A stretch of 64,000 nucleotides of DNA from Liolophura sinensis. Lineage: Eukaryota; Mollusca; Polyplacophora; Chitonida; Chitonidae. The DNA lies in assembly GCF_032854445.1 (NCBI RefSeq), contig NW_027017959.1, positions 310,001 through 374,000 on the forward strand. Reading direction: 5' to 3'. Made by a program: the position numbers and the translations under genes. The notes under the pieces were generated by a model. That model worked only from the letters and a program-made list of their open reading frames with translations. It made no database searches and was not told the origin of the DNA. Below are positions 1 to 12,050 of this stretch, piece after piece (the stretch's first letter is position 1; every line of letters begins with the position of its first letter).

Positions 1-1
1 C

Positions 2-223
2 ATCACATATTTGGATGCTCGCACTAGTGCCAGTCAAGCAGTGGACATCACCCACCTACAGGCTCTAGTGGAGGTACCTTCACCTGTCGCACCAGTGGTT
101 CAGCATGAAGCACTTCCAAACCCAAGCAAGGCCGAGATTATTCAGGACCTTAAGATCAAAAAACTCAAACTTCAAATTCAGTATTATGAAATGAAATTGC
201 AAGAAAGAAATCAAGAGGAATAA
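2..223 (+). CDS. Myb/SANT-like Harbinger partner protein, C-terminal part
   Basis: An open frame runs in from the left edge and ends with TAA at 221-223. The visible 70 or so residues are a low-complexity, proline-containing linker followed by a charged amphipathic helix (LKIKKLKLQIQYYEMKLQ), which resembles the C-terminal coiled coil of Myb/SANT-like DNA-binding proteins that accompany Harbinger transposases and help them bind DNA and enter the nucleus. The DNA-binding domain itself would lie left of the window. The assignment depends on that helix and on the HARBI1-like gene 1.2 kb away in convergent orientation; on its own the fragment would be unrecognisable. Confidence 0.6.
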   Translation: MTYLDARTSASQAVDITHLQALVEVPSPVAPVVQHEALPNPSKAEIIQDLKIKKLKLQIQYYEMKLQERNQEE

Positions 224-225
224 AT

Positions 226-1383
226 TGAATGAAAATATTGTGCCACTTTTACTGCATTTCTCCCTCACATCCTTAATGTTTGTGATATAGGCATTTAGCA
301 TGTCTGTCACTACTTCCATGTAATATTTTTCTTTTCCAACTTGCCCTTCAAAATGTTCTTGTATTCAGCCATGTATGTCTGGTAAGTCTCTTTCACTTCA
401 GGTTTGTTCAGTTTGGCTTTCTCTTCTGCATTATATTAATTTAACGTGCAATATAGTGTGTATTGACTTACCATGGGCTTATGGAATAAATCTATTTTTC
501 CTGTCAGGTACTAATGAATGCCAACAGGGAGCAACACAGCTCCTGAAATATTGGCCCTCTGTATGTAAATAAATATGTATTTGAATAATTGTAATATCAG
601 ATATTATTAGCATTTTTGAAGTATAAATGTACAGCTAAAATACCCCAGGGGAAAATCAGCTGAGTCTTAGCCTTAAGCTCTCTTGTCAGGATAGTAGTGC
701 TTCAGCTGTGAGGATGTGAGTGTAAACCTGGATTCTGCCATTTTCTTGCAGATAATGTCTGACAAAAGTCAGTCAGTAACTTATCACTTAACTTTGGTGT
801 CCTTGGATTACAACACTTGCAATCTTAACATTTGCAATCGTAACATAAGGACAGTACACTTTAGACCTGATATTAAAATGACTACGAAAGAAATGGTGAT
901 ATGCACGTCAGTACGTACTGAAACTGCAGGAAATATAGTCATCTAGTATTGACCAAGCTCGGGCAATTAACATTAACTGAACAAGTGATGTGATCCAGTG
1001 TTGCTTGCCCTGGATATAAACTGGCTGCCACTACGTGGCTGGGATATCGTGAAGCAGTACGCAAGGGAAACAGTGGAATCAAATTCAAGCATATTCCACT
1101 GCTCATATTTAGTAGACGTCAGTTTTTTTTTCTTTTAGTAAAGTATCAACTATTGTGTTTATTCGCAGAAAAAAAGATAGAGAGAGCACTTACATATTCA
1201 TTCGACTGGATGTGTACAGGAATAACAGTTTAATATATCACTAGTATGATAATGGGGTAGGTGGGCTAAACAAAAACAGAGGCTTATTTTGAACACAATG
1301 TGTTTTCACAAAGAACATACAGCATGAGATTGAGTGAAAGAGGGAGAAGTCACAGTCAACAGGCCGATCAGTCAATAATAAAT
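226..1383. other. Noncoding interior of the Harbinger element
   Basis: About 1.1 kb between the 3' ends of the two convergent Harbinger genes. No reading frame here resembles a known protein and no tandem repeat was seen. It probably holds the 3' UTRs of both genes. Confidence 0.4.
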
Positions 1384-2777
1384 TCAAAAATGAGTTTCGG
1401 CAAATTGCTGTCTGTATCGAACGCCTTCAACATTGGCATCTGGAGCAAGGACACCATCCCCTTGTTGATCACCTCCATTATTTTCATCCTCCTCTTCATT
1501 ACCTGGAAGAGGTATTTGTCTCAATTTGCAGATATTATGCAGAACTGCGCATGCCAAAATTATTTGGCAGGCTTTGTCTGGTGACATCCTTATTTCTCCA
1601 TGCAATACATGAAATCTTCTTTTCAACTGGCCTATACCCCTTTCAACTACACTACGTGTCCGTTTGTGGGACCTAAAATGTAACAAAATGAACAAATCAT
1701 TTTATCCAGAGTTTTAAAAAAAACCCGCCAAAAATAACTTTCCACAAATGAGATTCGATATCAGGATTATGAGAAGGTTCAACTTAACCACTATACCAGT
1801 TACCCCCTGTTGGAAGGAAGGATTTATGCCTTCATTAAATTTTTGCGATGAACTCTTATAATGTTTACATTTCAGTAATTATGCATCTTTATAAAAACTC
1901 AAGTGTTTGAAATGAGGATATATTTTAAAAAAAAAAAATTCCCATCAATTACCGAATACAGAAAAGTATGCGCCGCTAATAAATATCAAGGGAAACAACT
2001 CAATGTTCGCGATACAAAGCTCAGTTAGGTGATATTTTAATACCTGTTGTAATTTGTTTGAGGGCCAGGTTGTGGCCTGAGGAAAGGGGTAAGAAGCCAG
2101 CGTTTAGATGGGTACCCGCTATCTCCGATCAGATGAGTGTGGATGGGTGCGTGGTGGTTTTCAAAAAGCTGTCTCAGTCCACTTTCAGCCAAAATTCGAG
2201 CGTCATGTGTTGACCCTGGCCATTTTGCGACAATGTCAAGAATGTTGTACTTTGCATCCACAACAATTTGAACGTTAATACTGTGGTAATGGTGCCGATG
2301 AACAAATTCATTTTCATACGTGCTAGGAGCGGTGATTTGTACGTGTGTCCCATCAATAGCCCCAACAATGCCTGGAAACTGGGCAGCAGCGTAGAACGCT
2401 TCCTGTTTTTCACGGATTTCGCGAGCTGTCAGTGGAAAACGAATGAACTGAGCAATTAGCCGGTTTGAAGATAGACTTCTTACAGTAGCTGTGATAGCCC
2501 TAGATACAGTCGGCTGTGAGACTCCCATGTCATCACCATTGCATAGCTGCATTTTCCCAGTTGCCAAAAAACGAAGAGTAATCAACGCTTTCTGCATTGG
2601 AGTAAGTGCACAGTTTCTATTCGATCCACTTACAACGTCATCCCTAACTAGTGATTCGATATACCGAATCCCTGCAGCATCCAGACGAAACATTTCTAAG
2701 AGCTCCCTATCATTATATTCGTTCAAACAATCTCTTCTTTCCTTAAAGTGGCGTCGATTTGGTTGAGCGGCCGCCAT
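1384..2777 (-). CDS. HARBI1-like Harbinger transposase, two exons
   Basis: A DDE nuclease of the DDE_Tnp_4 type that cuts and joins Harbinger ends. Exon 1 runs 2777 to 2044 and exon 2 runs 1672 to 1384, separated by an intron (2043-1673) with donor AG|GTATT and acceptor TTTTAG|G. Joining them keeps frame (734 + 289 bp) and gives about 340 residues, the usual length of the family. Catalytic residues are visible: D142 (AIDGTH), D182 (GSTHDAR) and, only in exon 2, E255 ([13 protein letters not shown]). An N-terminal helix-turn-helix-like region ([10 protein letters not shown]) precedes the core. There are no stops or frameshifts. Unspliced, the protein would lack its catalytic glutamate. The start is the first ATG in the frame (MAAAQPNRR), close to the element end. 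Confidence 0.88.
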
Positions 2778-2789
2778 GTTGTTGTTGTT

Positions 2790-2974
2790 TAAGAAATATT
2801 TCAGAATTTAAGAAAAAGATAAAAGTGGTCATGGGCACACTTAGAATTTAAGAATTTCTTAACAGTTTTTATGAATGGCACTTAAGTATTTTTTAGCTAT
2901 TTAAGAATTATTTAGTGGGTTTATGAATTTTTTAACGTTAAGAAATGCTTAAGAATCTTTATGAACACGGGCCC
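2790..2974. repeat. Harbinger subterminal TTAAGAA repeats and right terminus
   Basis: Between the transposase ATG and the element end, short motifs of the form TTAAGAAT or ATTTCTTAA recur at least six times in both orientations (for example near 2803, 2845, 2856, 2900, 2939 and 2950). Such subterminal arrays are plausible binding sites for the Myb-like partner or the transposase. The outermost sequence is GGGCCC at about 2969-2974. Confidence 0.55.
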
Positions 2975-3462
2975 AGATTATAGTACATGTATAAATCTAT
3001 ATGTATATAACTGTTTATCTATGGGTATTTATGACAATTAAAATATATATTTTATGATATAGGCCAAAATTGACAAGAGGCCGTCCAATTTTCAGTTTGC
3101 ACACGCCCATTAGCGCACAACTGCACCTGTACGTTAATCCTTGAATCCCGCGTCCGCCTTATTGCTGGGATAGTGTGTGCACAATTTCATTGCGATTTGG
3201 TACATGTCACGGGATATACCAAACAACGTTTTGGGGGGAACTTTTGCTGCACTGTTTACGTTAGATGTAAAATATGTAGATTTGAAATAAATAGTACGGC
3301 AGCTACAGCCAATGCTGGAAAACTTCACTATTTTTTGACATTTCATAGAATGAACATATTTGTAAAGAAAGTAGCCTTTCTGTTCTTGTTTGGATCAACT
3401 TAGTCAACTGCCAAAATATCTCAAGTTTATGAGAATTTGACCACCTTTTATGGTGAGTGTAA

Positions 3463-3466
<4 letters not shown>

Positions 3467-3512
<46 letters not shown>
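3467..3512. repeat. (AT)n microsatellite
   Basis: About 23 uninterrupted AT dinucleotides, directly abutting a Rep1 fragment. Confidence 0.97.
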
Positions 3513-3515
<3 letters not shown>

Positions 3516-3657
3516 GCGTCAAGTCCGACATTCCTATACCATTCATAGTCCGTAAAGGGCGTTCCAAGTGGATAATCGCAAGATCCATTCCCACAACAAC
3601 GTTTAACACTAACTCCCGAAGACAAAGGTATGTAAGAAATTACACAAATAATTAATT
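3513..3657 (-). repeat. Rep1 dispersed repeat, copy 1
   Basis: Matches, in reverse, the sequence at 14480-14610 and 43590-43760 (landmarks GTCCGACATTCCTATACC, GTCCGTAAAGGGCG, AACAACGTTTAACACTA). Family origin unknown; it recurs at least seven times in the window. Confidence 0.7.
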
Positions 3658-4484
3658 TCCATTCCAGAAATCTTTGTAGCTGTCTTCATGGTCTACACAT
3701 AAATCTCTTTTACGCCTACCCGTCTGAACCATCATTGACATCTTTGATGGTGTTTTGTGAAAGCCTTCAGATTTAATAAGATAAGTAACTTTCAAGTTCA
3801 TTATGGATCTTAACATTAGAATAATATTGATACGAAATGGAAAAATAAACCCAAGTGTTGGATGCCAAACTCTTTACAGAGCTACACTCTGAAAAATTAT
3901 TACATCTGGTTGTGATAAAAACAGTCAACGTGCATACAAAAATGATGCAAGTTTGTCACTAAGTTATTATCTGACATACATAACCTAGTTGTGTAGAAAC
4001 ACAACTATAATTTAAACTATAGCGTTGGACTAGAGAGCAACTTCTACTTGAAGAGAAAATAGTGTGTGTTTGCATGGACGCTGACGCTGAAAAGAGTTTT
4101 TATGATGTTTATTTGCTTTGAGTATGTCACTGTGAGCTAAAACATTGGCTATAATTTGCTTTTTGAAAAATATTATCGCGTGCCAAAGTAGGCCCATGCT
4201 TTAATCTGTACCAATTTGTTTTCTACCTAAATGAAGGACTACGTGACGGGTTGAATATTGTGAAAGGTAAACTTAGTGTTACAACAACGACAACAATGTG
4301 AAAATTTTGTGTACCGTACTTGATCTCCTGAAAGCTTTCGGGTGGTTCTTGGTCGACATATTCAAACACATAACAAAGTTCCGTGCGTCATACTAAATCG
4401 ATCTGTCATAACGAAAGACAAATTGAAAAACCTACAGCGATACACTGTTTGCTGTAGTTGCTAATGGCGGCAAGTGTTCCTTAC

Positions 4485-4860
4485 AACTGCCAGAATATCT
4501 CCGCCTCAATCTTTGGCAGCCATTTATGATGAGTGAAATTTGATTTTCATACCAGAAATATTTCAAGTTATCTTCAAGTTCACCATGTCAGTCTTTTTTA
4601 CACCTAACCCTCTGAACCATCATTAACATCTTTCGTAATGTTTTGTGGAAAGTTGTATATGTAATAAAATAAGTGACTTCCAAGTTCATTAGGGTTTTCG
4701 AATTGAAAATAAGTGATAATCATGTTGAATGAAAAAATAAACATAAGTGTTGGATGCCAAACTCCTCACATGGCCACAATTTCAAAGATTATTGCCTTTG
4801 ACGTTTTTAAAACACAGTCCATGTGCATATCAAAAATTGATGAAAGTGATCCACTGTTCA
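4485..4860. repeat. Second copy of the local direct duplication
   Basis: Diverged direct copy of 3405-3960 without the (AT)n/Rep1 insertion. Shared landmarks include CTGCCAGAATATCTC, CCATCATTAACATCTTT and GTGTTGGATGCCAAACTCC. No protein-coding signal is seen in either copy. Confidence 0.7.
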
Positions 4861-5151
4861 TTTTTTGCAATGTTTTCAAGCACAATAAGGAATGGATGAT
4901 TATGGCTTAACGCCACATCGGCAATATTTCTGCCATATCGTGGAGAGAACAAGGTAAAAACATGAGACGGTAAAGGTTTTCGAAATGATGGTGAGAACAT
5001 CAAAAATAAAACAAAAAGTACAGACATGTTTAAAATGTAAGAAAAAACCAAAACAGTTAAAACTCGAAAACCAGCATTTTAAAAAAATAGTATACGTGGA
5101 ACGATATATGTGTATACCTTTTTATCTATAAATATTTAAGACAATTAAAAC

Positions 5152-8100
5152 TTATATTTCATGATATACGCCTATGCCCTTCAAATATTTTATGACAAGA
5201 TCGCCAGCGATGCTGTCAAATAAATCATATGTAGAGTTGACCGTATAGAATCTTTGCCGAACATGGGCAAAGTCCACACAGTCAACCAAAATATGTTTGA
5301 TACCGTATTCCGCATCACATCCAACACATTCGGGAGCAATGCTCCCATCTAAGATGAAATTGTGTGTTAGATGAGAGTTACGCGATACCTCGTTAAAACT
5401 ACTTGGTCTCTACGAGACATTTGACAAGTATAGGCATTGTAGCCAATGACAGGATGAATAGCATGCAGTTTATTATGGATCTGCAAGACCCATTCACCCT
5501 GCCAACGTCGACGAATATATTTAAGAATATTAGATTTTATGTCAGTGTACGGTATTTTAACCCGAGATACAGGTTTATACAGGGCAGCTTTCGCTTCCCT
5601 GTCCAAGGCTGTGTTTCCATGGATACCAGTGTGACTTGGTATCCAACAGAAGATAATATCTTTACCTCTTTTAATTAGTTTTCTATGCTTGGGCATGAGC
5701 TCAAGTATCAATGGATTTTTAAATTTATCATTCTGAATTGCCAAAAGGCAAGACAGCGAGTCGCTGCATATCACTGCCCTCTGGACATACCCAGAGGAAA
5801 CATATGATAAGGCCAGGAGTATAGCTCCGGCCTCTGCAGAAAAGACAGAAGATGAAGGTGGCAGACAAAGAGAAGTGATCCGTTAATCTAAGCCAGCCGC
5901 AATCGCAACCGCAACCCTGTCCCCATCCTTTGACCCGTCAGTATATATAAATTTATAATCCATATAATCAGCCTTGATTTCAGCAAAACTTTCCTGAATT
6001 CTAAGCGGATTTATATTGGATTTATTATATTAACGTAGATCAAATATTAGTTTAGGGTGTGGGAGAAGCCATGGAGGAGACTCCGGAAAAGTAACCGGAG
6101 CTATGTCCCAAAGTTTAATGTTGGCTCCCACAATATGGTCCTGTATGCGAAGACCAAACGGAGGGATCTTGTCAGGACATTTATTAAATTTATCTACATA
6201 ATATGGATTGACAATACAGTCGTAGGCAGGGTTTGTTGGATGAGCTTTAAGCTTTGTAGCATATTGAAGGCTCAGTTTTATACGTCGATGATATAAAAAA
6301 GGCTCATTTCCCTCCACGTATAAACTTTCTACTGGTGAGGTTCTAAAAGCACCAAGGCTGAGCCTCAAACCTTGGTGATGAACAGGATCCAACATTTTAA
6401 TATACGACTTCCTAGCGGATCCAGTCTAATTTAGACCTCACCAGAGAACGATATAAGTTAGGTAAAACTGATCGGTCAGCACCCCGATCGGTGCTATACA
6501 CGACCTTATATCGAGAGCCTTTGTACATTTCGCTTTAAGCATTTTAATATGAGGTATAAAAGATAGCTCACTATCAAATATTATACCTACATATTTTATT
6601 TCTCCAACAATTTTAATCTGTTCACCACAAAAATTAAGTTCAGGGTCAAGATGAAGTTTCTGTTTATTACAAAAATGCATACCGACGGTTTTGAAAGTTG
6701 AAAATCAAAAACCGTTTTCAGTTGCTCATTTCCTGATCTCATTGAGACAAAGCTGCAACTGACGTTCGATATTATTCATATTCTTAGTTCGGTAGCATAT
6801 AAGGAAATCATCCACGTATAAAGGACCCTCTGTGCCAGATGTTAATGTTTTGCTAGGCTATTTATTTTTATGCTACACAGAGTTGGTGATATAATGCTGC
6901 CCTGGCGTACACCTATTTCCTGCTCATAAGAGTCAGAAAGAGTGGACCCAACCCGTACCTTAAACTGACGATCAGATCAAATTCTGATATAAATATAGGT
7001 AAGCGGCCTTTAAGACCCATATTCGCGAAGTCTTTTAAAATACCATATTTCCATGTGGTGTCGTAGGCCTTTTCAAGGTCGAAAAATATGGACACCACGT
7101 TTGTTATTGATGAAGCCATTGCGAATAAAAGTTTCGAATCGAACAAGGTGATCCATGGTAGATCTATCTTGCCGAAAACGACATTGAATATTAGAGAGTA
7201 ACTTGTTGGTTTCAAGAAACCAAACAAGTCTATCGTTAATCATCCGTTCCATAGTCTTACAGACACAGCTTGTAAGAGCTATGGGACGGTAATTATTTGG
7301 ATCAGTATGGTCCTTACCCGGTTGGGGAACCGGGATAATACACGCCTCCCTCCATGACGATGGAAAGTTACCAGTTATCCAAATATTATTAAGCAAGTCC
7401 AAGAGAGTCTCCAGTGGCTCAGTTGGTCAATGATTCAGAAACTTGTACGTTATCAGGACCACAAGCATCGTGTATCGTGGGCCCTTTTATTGCAGTCTTA
7501 AGTTCCTCGATATTAAAAGGATGATTATAATCTTGTAAATTCTTAAAAGAAAAGGACAATTTAATTTTCTGCTTCTGGTTTTTAATATGTTTTAATTCTT
7601 TAGTATAATTCTCAGACGAAGATTTCTTTGAAATTGTCTCAGTTAGTTTATTAGCTATATCGGGTGGAGAAGTTAATATATTATCTCCATCTTTTAAATG
7701 CTGAACTTCTGCTTTATTATTTTTGCCCTTAAGTTTCTGAACCATGTTCCATACCTTACACATGGGTGTTTTTGACGTAATGCCTGAAACAAAGTTCCGC
7801 CAATAAGATCGTCTCTTGGACTTGAGTAATGGGTAAGCCTGAGCTCTAAAAAGGGGTCTTTAATGGCTTTGCGACAGTCCTGATCATACCAGGGTTTACT
7901 TTTGGATTTGTCGAGGTTTAAGGGATAGTTCTATCGGCAGCTCGTAAAACAAGCTCGTTAAATTTTAATATAGGATCTGCTGCATTGAGAGTCTCTGGAG
8001 AGATATCAGCCTCACAGAACATCTCAAATGCTTTATCGAATTTACACCAAGCTACACGTTCTAAAGAATTAGAAGTGATATGCTCTAGGATTATAGGAAC

Positions 8101-8739
8101 ATGATCACTAAAACAAAGATCATCATACACCCTCGAAGAAAAATCAAGGAGAAGTGATGGATGTGTGATAGTGAGGTCGATAGCAGAATCAGAGCCGTTA
8201 CCCGGATGTAAATAGGTATTACAACCATCACTGAAATAACACAGTTCCTTCTTCGATAACAAGCCTGCTGTTATCTTGCCCTTATTATTTATGTTATTAC
8301 TGCCCCAAAGGTTGTTATGGGAATTAAAATCTTCCATTATTATAAACGGTTTTGGCAATTGTTCTATTAATTTATGTGACTGGAAAACTGACAAAGAAAT
8401 GTTCCAGGGAATATACACTGAACATAATGTGATTGTTTCAGGCAATGAAACACGGACGGCCAGAGCCTGAAGCTCTGTATCCAGAGCAACAGGGCTGTGA
8501 GTAATACTGTTATTGATAAAGATAGAAGAGCCACCTGAAGCTTGCTCTTCTTCATTTGAATAAGTACTATATAATGAATAATTTTTAAGAGTTATTTTAT
8601 CTTTGTCAGATGTCTTCAGGTGAGTTTCCTGAAGACAAACGGCAATAGGATTTATTAATTGAACTAGCTGTGTTATTTCAATAAAATTTACCTTAAGACC
8701 TCGACAATTTCACTGTATAATTGTGTCTAGAGTAGACAT
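5152..8739 (-). pseudogene. LINE-A A1 ORF2, endonuclease-RT-RNase H polyprotein (broken)
   Basis: The start is the ATG at 8739, and within ten codons there is an in-frame TGA where related copies read Trp (QWNCRG). Endonuclease: pieces at 8555-8367 and 8445-7918 (DFNSHNNLWGS; FSDHVPIIL). Reverse transcriptase: 7763-7419, 7402-7073, 7227-6913 and 6680-6438; motif YVDDFL is still encoded at about 6800-6815. RNase H: 5774-5367, with ICSDSLSCL, a downstream WIPSHTGIHGN and a final C-rich block. The frame ends with TAA at 5152-5154. Several stops and frameshifts separate these pieces, so the copy is dead although its domains are all recognisable. Confidence 0.85.
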
Positions 8740-8744
8740 TATGG

Positions 8745-10096
8745 GGGAAGGCGTATTGGGGATTTATCTTTATGTTTGGACCGCAGACGACCCTTCCTTA
8801 GAGATCTGCTGGAAGATCTCCCCGGTGCGGGTGATGTATCCATCAAATCCGCATCTGATGTTGAAGGACCAACGTCCTCCAACGATACAAACTTATTAAA
8901 AGTTTGGATTGGGTTCCTACTGCCCTTAGAGGGGCGCTCCGTGGGGCCACTAGGTTTATTATTTTGGTTATGAGATTTATTTTCAGACTTTGTTCTGGCA
9001 GGTTTGTTTTTCCTTTGATCGGGTTCAGGTTTATCGGTTTGTGGTGTAAAATTTACAGTTTTTTTTTAATTACTCTAGTAGTCTGGGTAGAGCAGGAATT
9101 ACGGGCAGGTTGAGCAGCAGGCTGTAAAAGTATCGAACTAGATTTGTCGTTTCCAATTGGCCAAATCATTGAAGTTTGAGTAGCAACAGTTGCTACTGTC
9201 TTGACCACATTTGCAAACGAAGATTGCAGTGAAGTATTTTACAGGGAGGCCAATTCGCGGGCCTCCTAATAAGAGATATTGTTTTTTTTTTAAATTTATT
9301 ATTTGTTTTTCCTTAAGGAAAAGCGGACAGTCCCTAGAGGAGGCCATGTGATCTCCACTGCAGTTGCAACACTTAACTGTGTTGCTGCAGTCGAAACCAT
9401 CATGACCTTCGCTGCCACATCTAAAACAGACAAGTTTATTTTTACATTGGCCCTTGCCGTGACCAAATTTCTGGAAAGTGAAACAACGTGTAGGGTTAGG
9501 GCTATATAAGTCCACATTAACCCTATACGGGCCAATGTAGATATACGATGGCAGAGAGGTACTAAAGGTCAAAAGGTAGGTATTTAATTTGAGGATGTTG
9601 CCAGCTTTTTTTGTTGTGAAACGTTTTAGTCTGGCAACACCCTGTAGTTTCAATTCTGAACAGATTTTTTTTTTCAGATAAGTCAATGATATCTCTATCC
9701 CTGTCACGTATTATTCCCTGACAGCTGTTCAGGGGATTGTGAGGGGATGTATAAACAGATATATCAGAGATTTTCTTCAGTGATAATAAATTTTTAGACT
9801 GTTGTTTCCAGAAACATTCGATGAGGATGTCCCCGGATCGTAGTTTTCTAACGGTTTTTAAAGTGCCTGCTACGCCTTCTAAATCCCTCTTTAGCAGAAA
9901 AGGATGGATTTTTGAGCCCGGATTTTGTTCACTCCCAGTGGAAAGAACGATAAAAGGCCGGCCAATTGTCCTGTTTATGATCACATGAATCCGATAAAAC
10001 TTTCAACTTCATCTTTTTATCAGCACATGGCGTGGGCTGAGAGGAAGATTGGATAGATAGGTTAGAAACGTTCGATGAAAGGTTTAAGGAGGTCAT
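8745..10096 (-). pseudogene. LINE-A A1 ORF1, gag-like CCHC protein (broken)
   Basis: Nucleic-acid-binding gag-like protein of the non-LTR element. The start is the ATG at 10096 (MTSLNLSSNV), which matches the corresponding ORF1 start of copy A3 at 44761. The reading then passes through at least three frames (10096-9929, 9984-9562, 9707-9138), so there are several frameshifts. About 120 residues upstream of the end of the 9707-9138 frame lie three zinc knuckles: CFTFQKFGHGKGQC, CFRCGSEGHDGFDC and CCNCSGDHMASSRDC. The C-terminal stretch toward 8745 is rich in S, P, K and R. It cannot make a full-length product. Confidence 0.82.
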
Positions 10097-10740
10097 AACA
10101 AATATTAAGTAAAATTTCCCCCCCTTGTGTTCCCCACCCACCACGGAGTGCCAACAAGGGCAATGCGTGAACCTGGGGATACCCAACAGGAAACGCACCA
10201 AGGAGTCCACATGAGGTATACTCGAATAGATAGCCTTAATGAGCAAACCCCATTAAGTGAATAAGGTCACACATCAGACACATACTACTCGATTGACCCA
10301 TGAGTCACCGCCTCAAAACGTAGTCCCGCAAATGAAATTTCAGAAATAACATTTATTCTTTAAGGAGTGGTGTTATAGAGAAATTTAGGGACCAAGCAGA
10401 GGCAAGACATGACCAAGCCGATTGATCGGACCTGTCCCCTCCGACCTCCCGTCTCTCTCCAAGTAAGGGCCAAAGTGGCGTGTTGGGCGTGAGGATCTCG
10501 TAAGACCAACATGCCCTCAACCACCAGGATCCCGTCCTCGGAGATTACGGGTCGCAACCCACGGCAAGCGGGTCGCTTCCCGGTTGCCTCTTACACAACC
10601 GAGAACATGTGAGCCTATTCACCGGGCTCACACAGGAGAGATCTAGGTTAGTGGTCTTTTACAACAAGCTTGCCTAGAGGGCTGAGGTCTTATTGTTATC
10701 ACCCCGGAAACCCCACGGGGGAAGCACCGAAAGGTCAATT

Positions 10741-12050
10741 TTCTGATCGGCTCTCGTGTTTCTATACTTCGGGCCCTTCCCAAGCAATAAGATGACTTCG
10801 TAGGTCGTTATTAATAACAATACCAAAGTTACCCAGTTTAGATATGTTTAAATGGATGGTAAGTAAAGTGTGACGATTGACAATCACAGCTGTATATACC
10901 AGATATATAATCTGACGTCTCAGAATATTTAATGCCTTTCGCGTAATTAAATAAATGCCTTGGGCCTTTTGTAAGTTGAAATAATTCTGAACAGCACTGG
11001 GAACTTCTGTATCTTTTTAAATTTGCGCTACATGTTGATTAAACCAAGGCCCCAGTTGTGCGTAGATCGTGCAATACCATACCTGCGTTGAATTCTTTCA
11101 TGACATTTAATTACAATTATGTTATGTTAGAATCGTCTGGTTGACTGGATATTAATTTGCAGTTCCCCATAACATTGTCATTTTAGCAACAAGGAAAAGT
11201 GAATAAAGCTCCAACATCCAGAATAGTTCCCGATCACGGATTTTTCTTTCGACATAGGAAACAATATCCTTTGAAGACGGATAAATCGTGTCCTAAATTT
11301 GTCCAAATCATGGTCCGAGGCGGAAAATATTTGCCCATTAGCAGCTGCTGGATGTATGAACAAACAAAGCACAACTGACTGAGATACATATATTATTGTC
11401 TACAACTTATTTACTAGCATGGTAAACGATTTCTTGAACATATCTAGCGGCTTTTCAACATCATTGAAAACTGTTGACCGCTTTTTGAGATTAGTTTGTG
11501 TTCAACGTCGTTTTGGGAATTGACTGCGATTATTGAAATCCAACGCCCTTGTTGGTTAACGGCTGGTATGCGAATGTCTGTTTCGACGCATAGATTTTCA
11601 ACTATTCTTATGTCCACACTTAGAAATGGTACATTGGAAACTTTGGGAAGTAAGTGTTAAATAGTCGATTAATTTGATTGTACACGGTTTTGCTTGAATC
11701 CCGTATGACATAAATGAGGCACTTGAATGTTCCATTATAGTGAGGTATATAAGTGTAAAGGCCTATCCTCGGAGTCAAAACATAAATCAACAGTGTCCAG
11801 GCGTTCGCAGGGTATGAATCTGTGCGATATTCATATTCTAGCCGCCAATCCAAAAAAAAAAAAACCAAAAAAAAAAAAACCAAAACAAAACAAACAAAGC
11901 AAAATCGAAAGTGTGATTATTGGCAAATGGTCATGCGTGTCCGGTGAATTACGGCCTTCTCTATTTACCTCATTACGGAGCTTTAACATAAGTGTGAATT
12001 TCTCTCGTACTTTGAAACCAGACAGTATCCATTTTGGTTATGTCAGCTTA
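10741..12050. other. Unassigned AT-rich region
   Basis: No gene recognised. It contains a diverged Rep1 fragment (about 11460-11600) and an A-rich simple stretch at about 11850-11900. Short frames here look like chance. Confidence 0.4.
11460..11600 (+). repeat. Rep1 dispersed repeat, diverged copy 2
   Basis: Follows the Rep1 order CATTGAAAACTGTTGACCGCTT, then TTCAACGTCGTTTTGGGAA and GACTGCGATTATTG, as at 43555-43700, with many mismatches. Confidence 0.55.

Larger units (their letters stand above)
1..2974. mobile_element. Harbinger (PIF/Harbinger) DNA transposon, right part
   Basis: Two genes typical of Harbinger elements are present and converge: the C-terminus of a Myb/SANT-like partner protein on the plus strand at the left edge and a HARBI1-like nuclease on the minus strand. 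The right end is taken near 2974, where the sequence read outward-in on the minus strand begins GGGCCCGTGTTCATAAAG, the kind of terminus expected for this superfamily. The left terminus lies outside the window, so the target-site duplication cannot be checked. The transposase frame is intact after splicing, which suggests a fairly young copy. Confidence 0.8.
3405..3960. repeat. First copy of a local direct duplication
   Basis: This stretch (AACTGCCAAAATATCTC, then CCAGAAATCTTTG, CTGAACCATCATTGACATC, AGTGTTGGATGCCAAACTC) matches 4485-4860 in the same order and orientation. This copy carries an extra (AT)n tract plus Rep1 fragment at about 3466-3657 that the other copy lacks, so that insertion came after the duplication or was lost from the second copy. 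Confidence 0.7.
4890..10740 (-). mobile_element. LINE-A copy A1 (I/Nimb-like non-LTR retrotransposon), near full length
   Basis: Read on the minus strand, this is a GC-rich 5' UTR (about 10740-10100), a gag-like ORF1 with CCHC knuckles, an ORF2 with endonuclease, reverse transcriptase and RNase H, and a 3' UTR ending at about 4890 in a short ATTC-type tail. The same 3' UTR occurs in copies near 14.1, 16.0, 30.2, 43.2 and 49.3 kb, and the 5' UTR matches 44.2-44.75 kb. Domain order and CCHC knuckles fit the I superfamily (I/Nimb-like); the exact clade needs an RT tree. Both ORFs are broken. Confidence 0.88.

Noticed and set aside
8776-9113. Plus-strand frames across 8776-9113
   Set aside because: They are antisense to the LINE-A ORF1 C-terminal region, whose minus-strand reading matches other copies.
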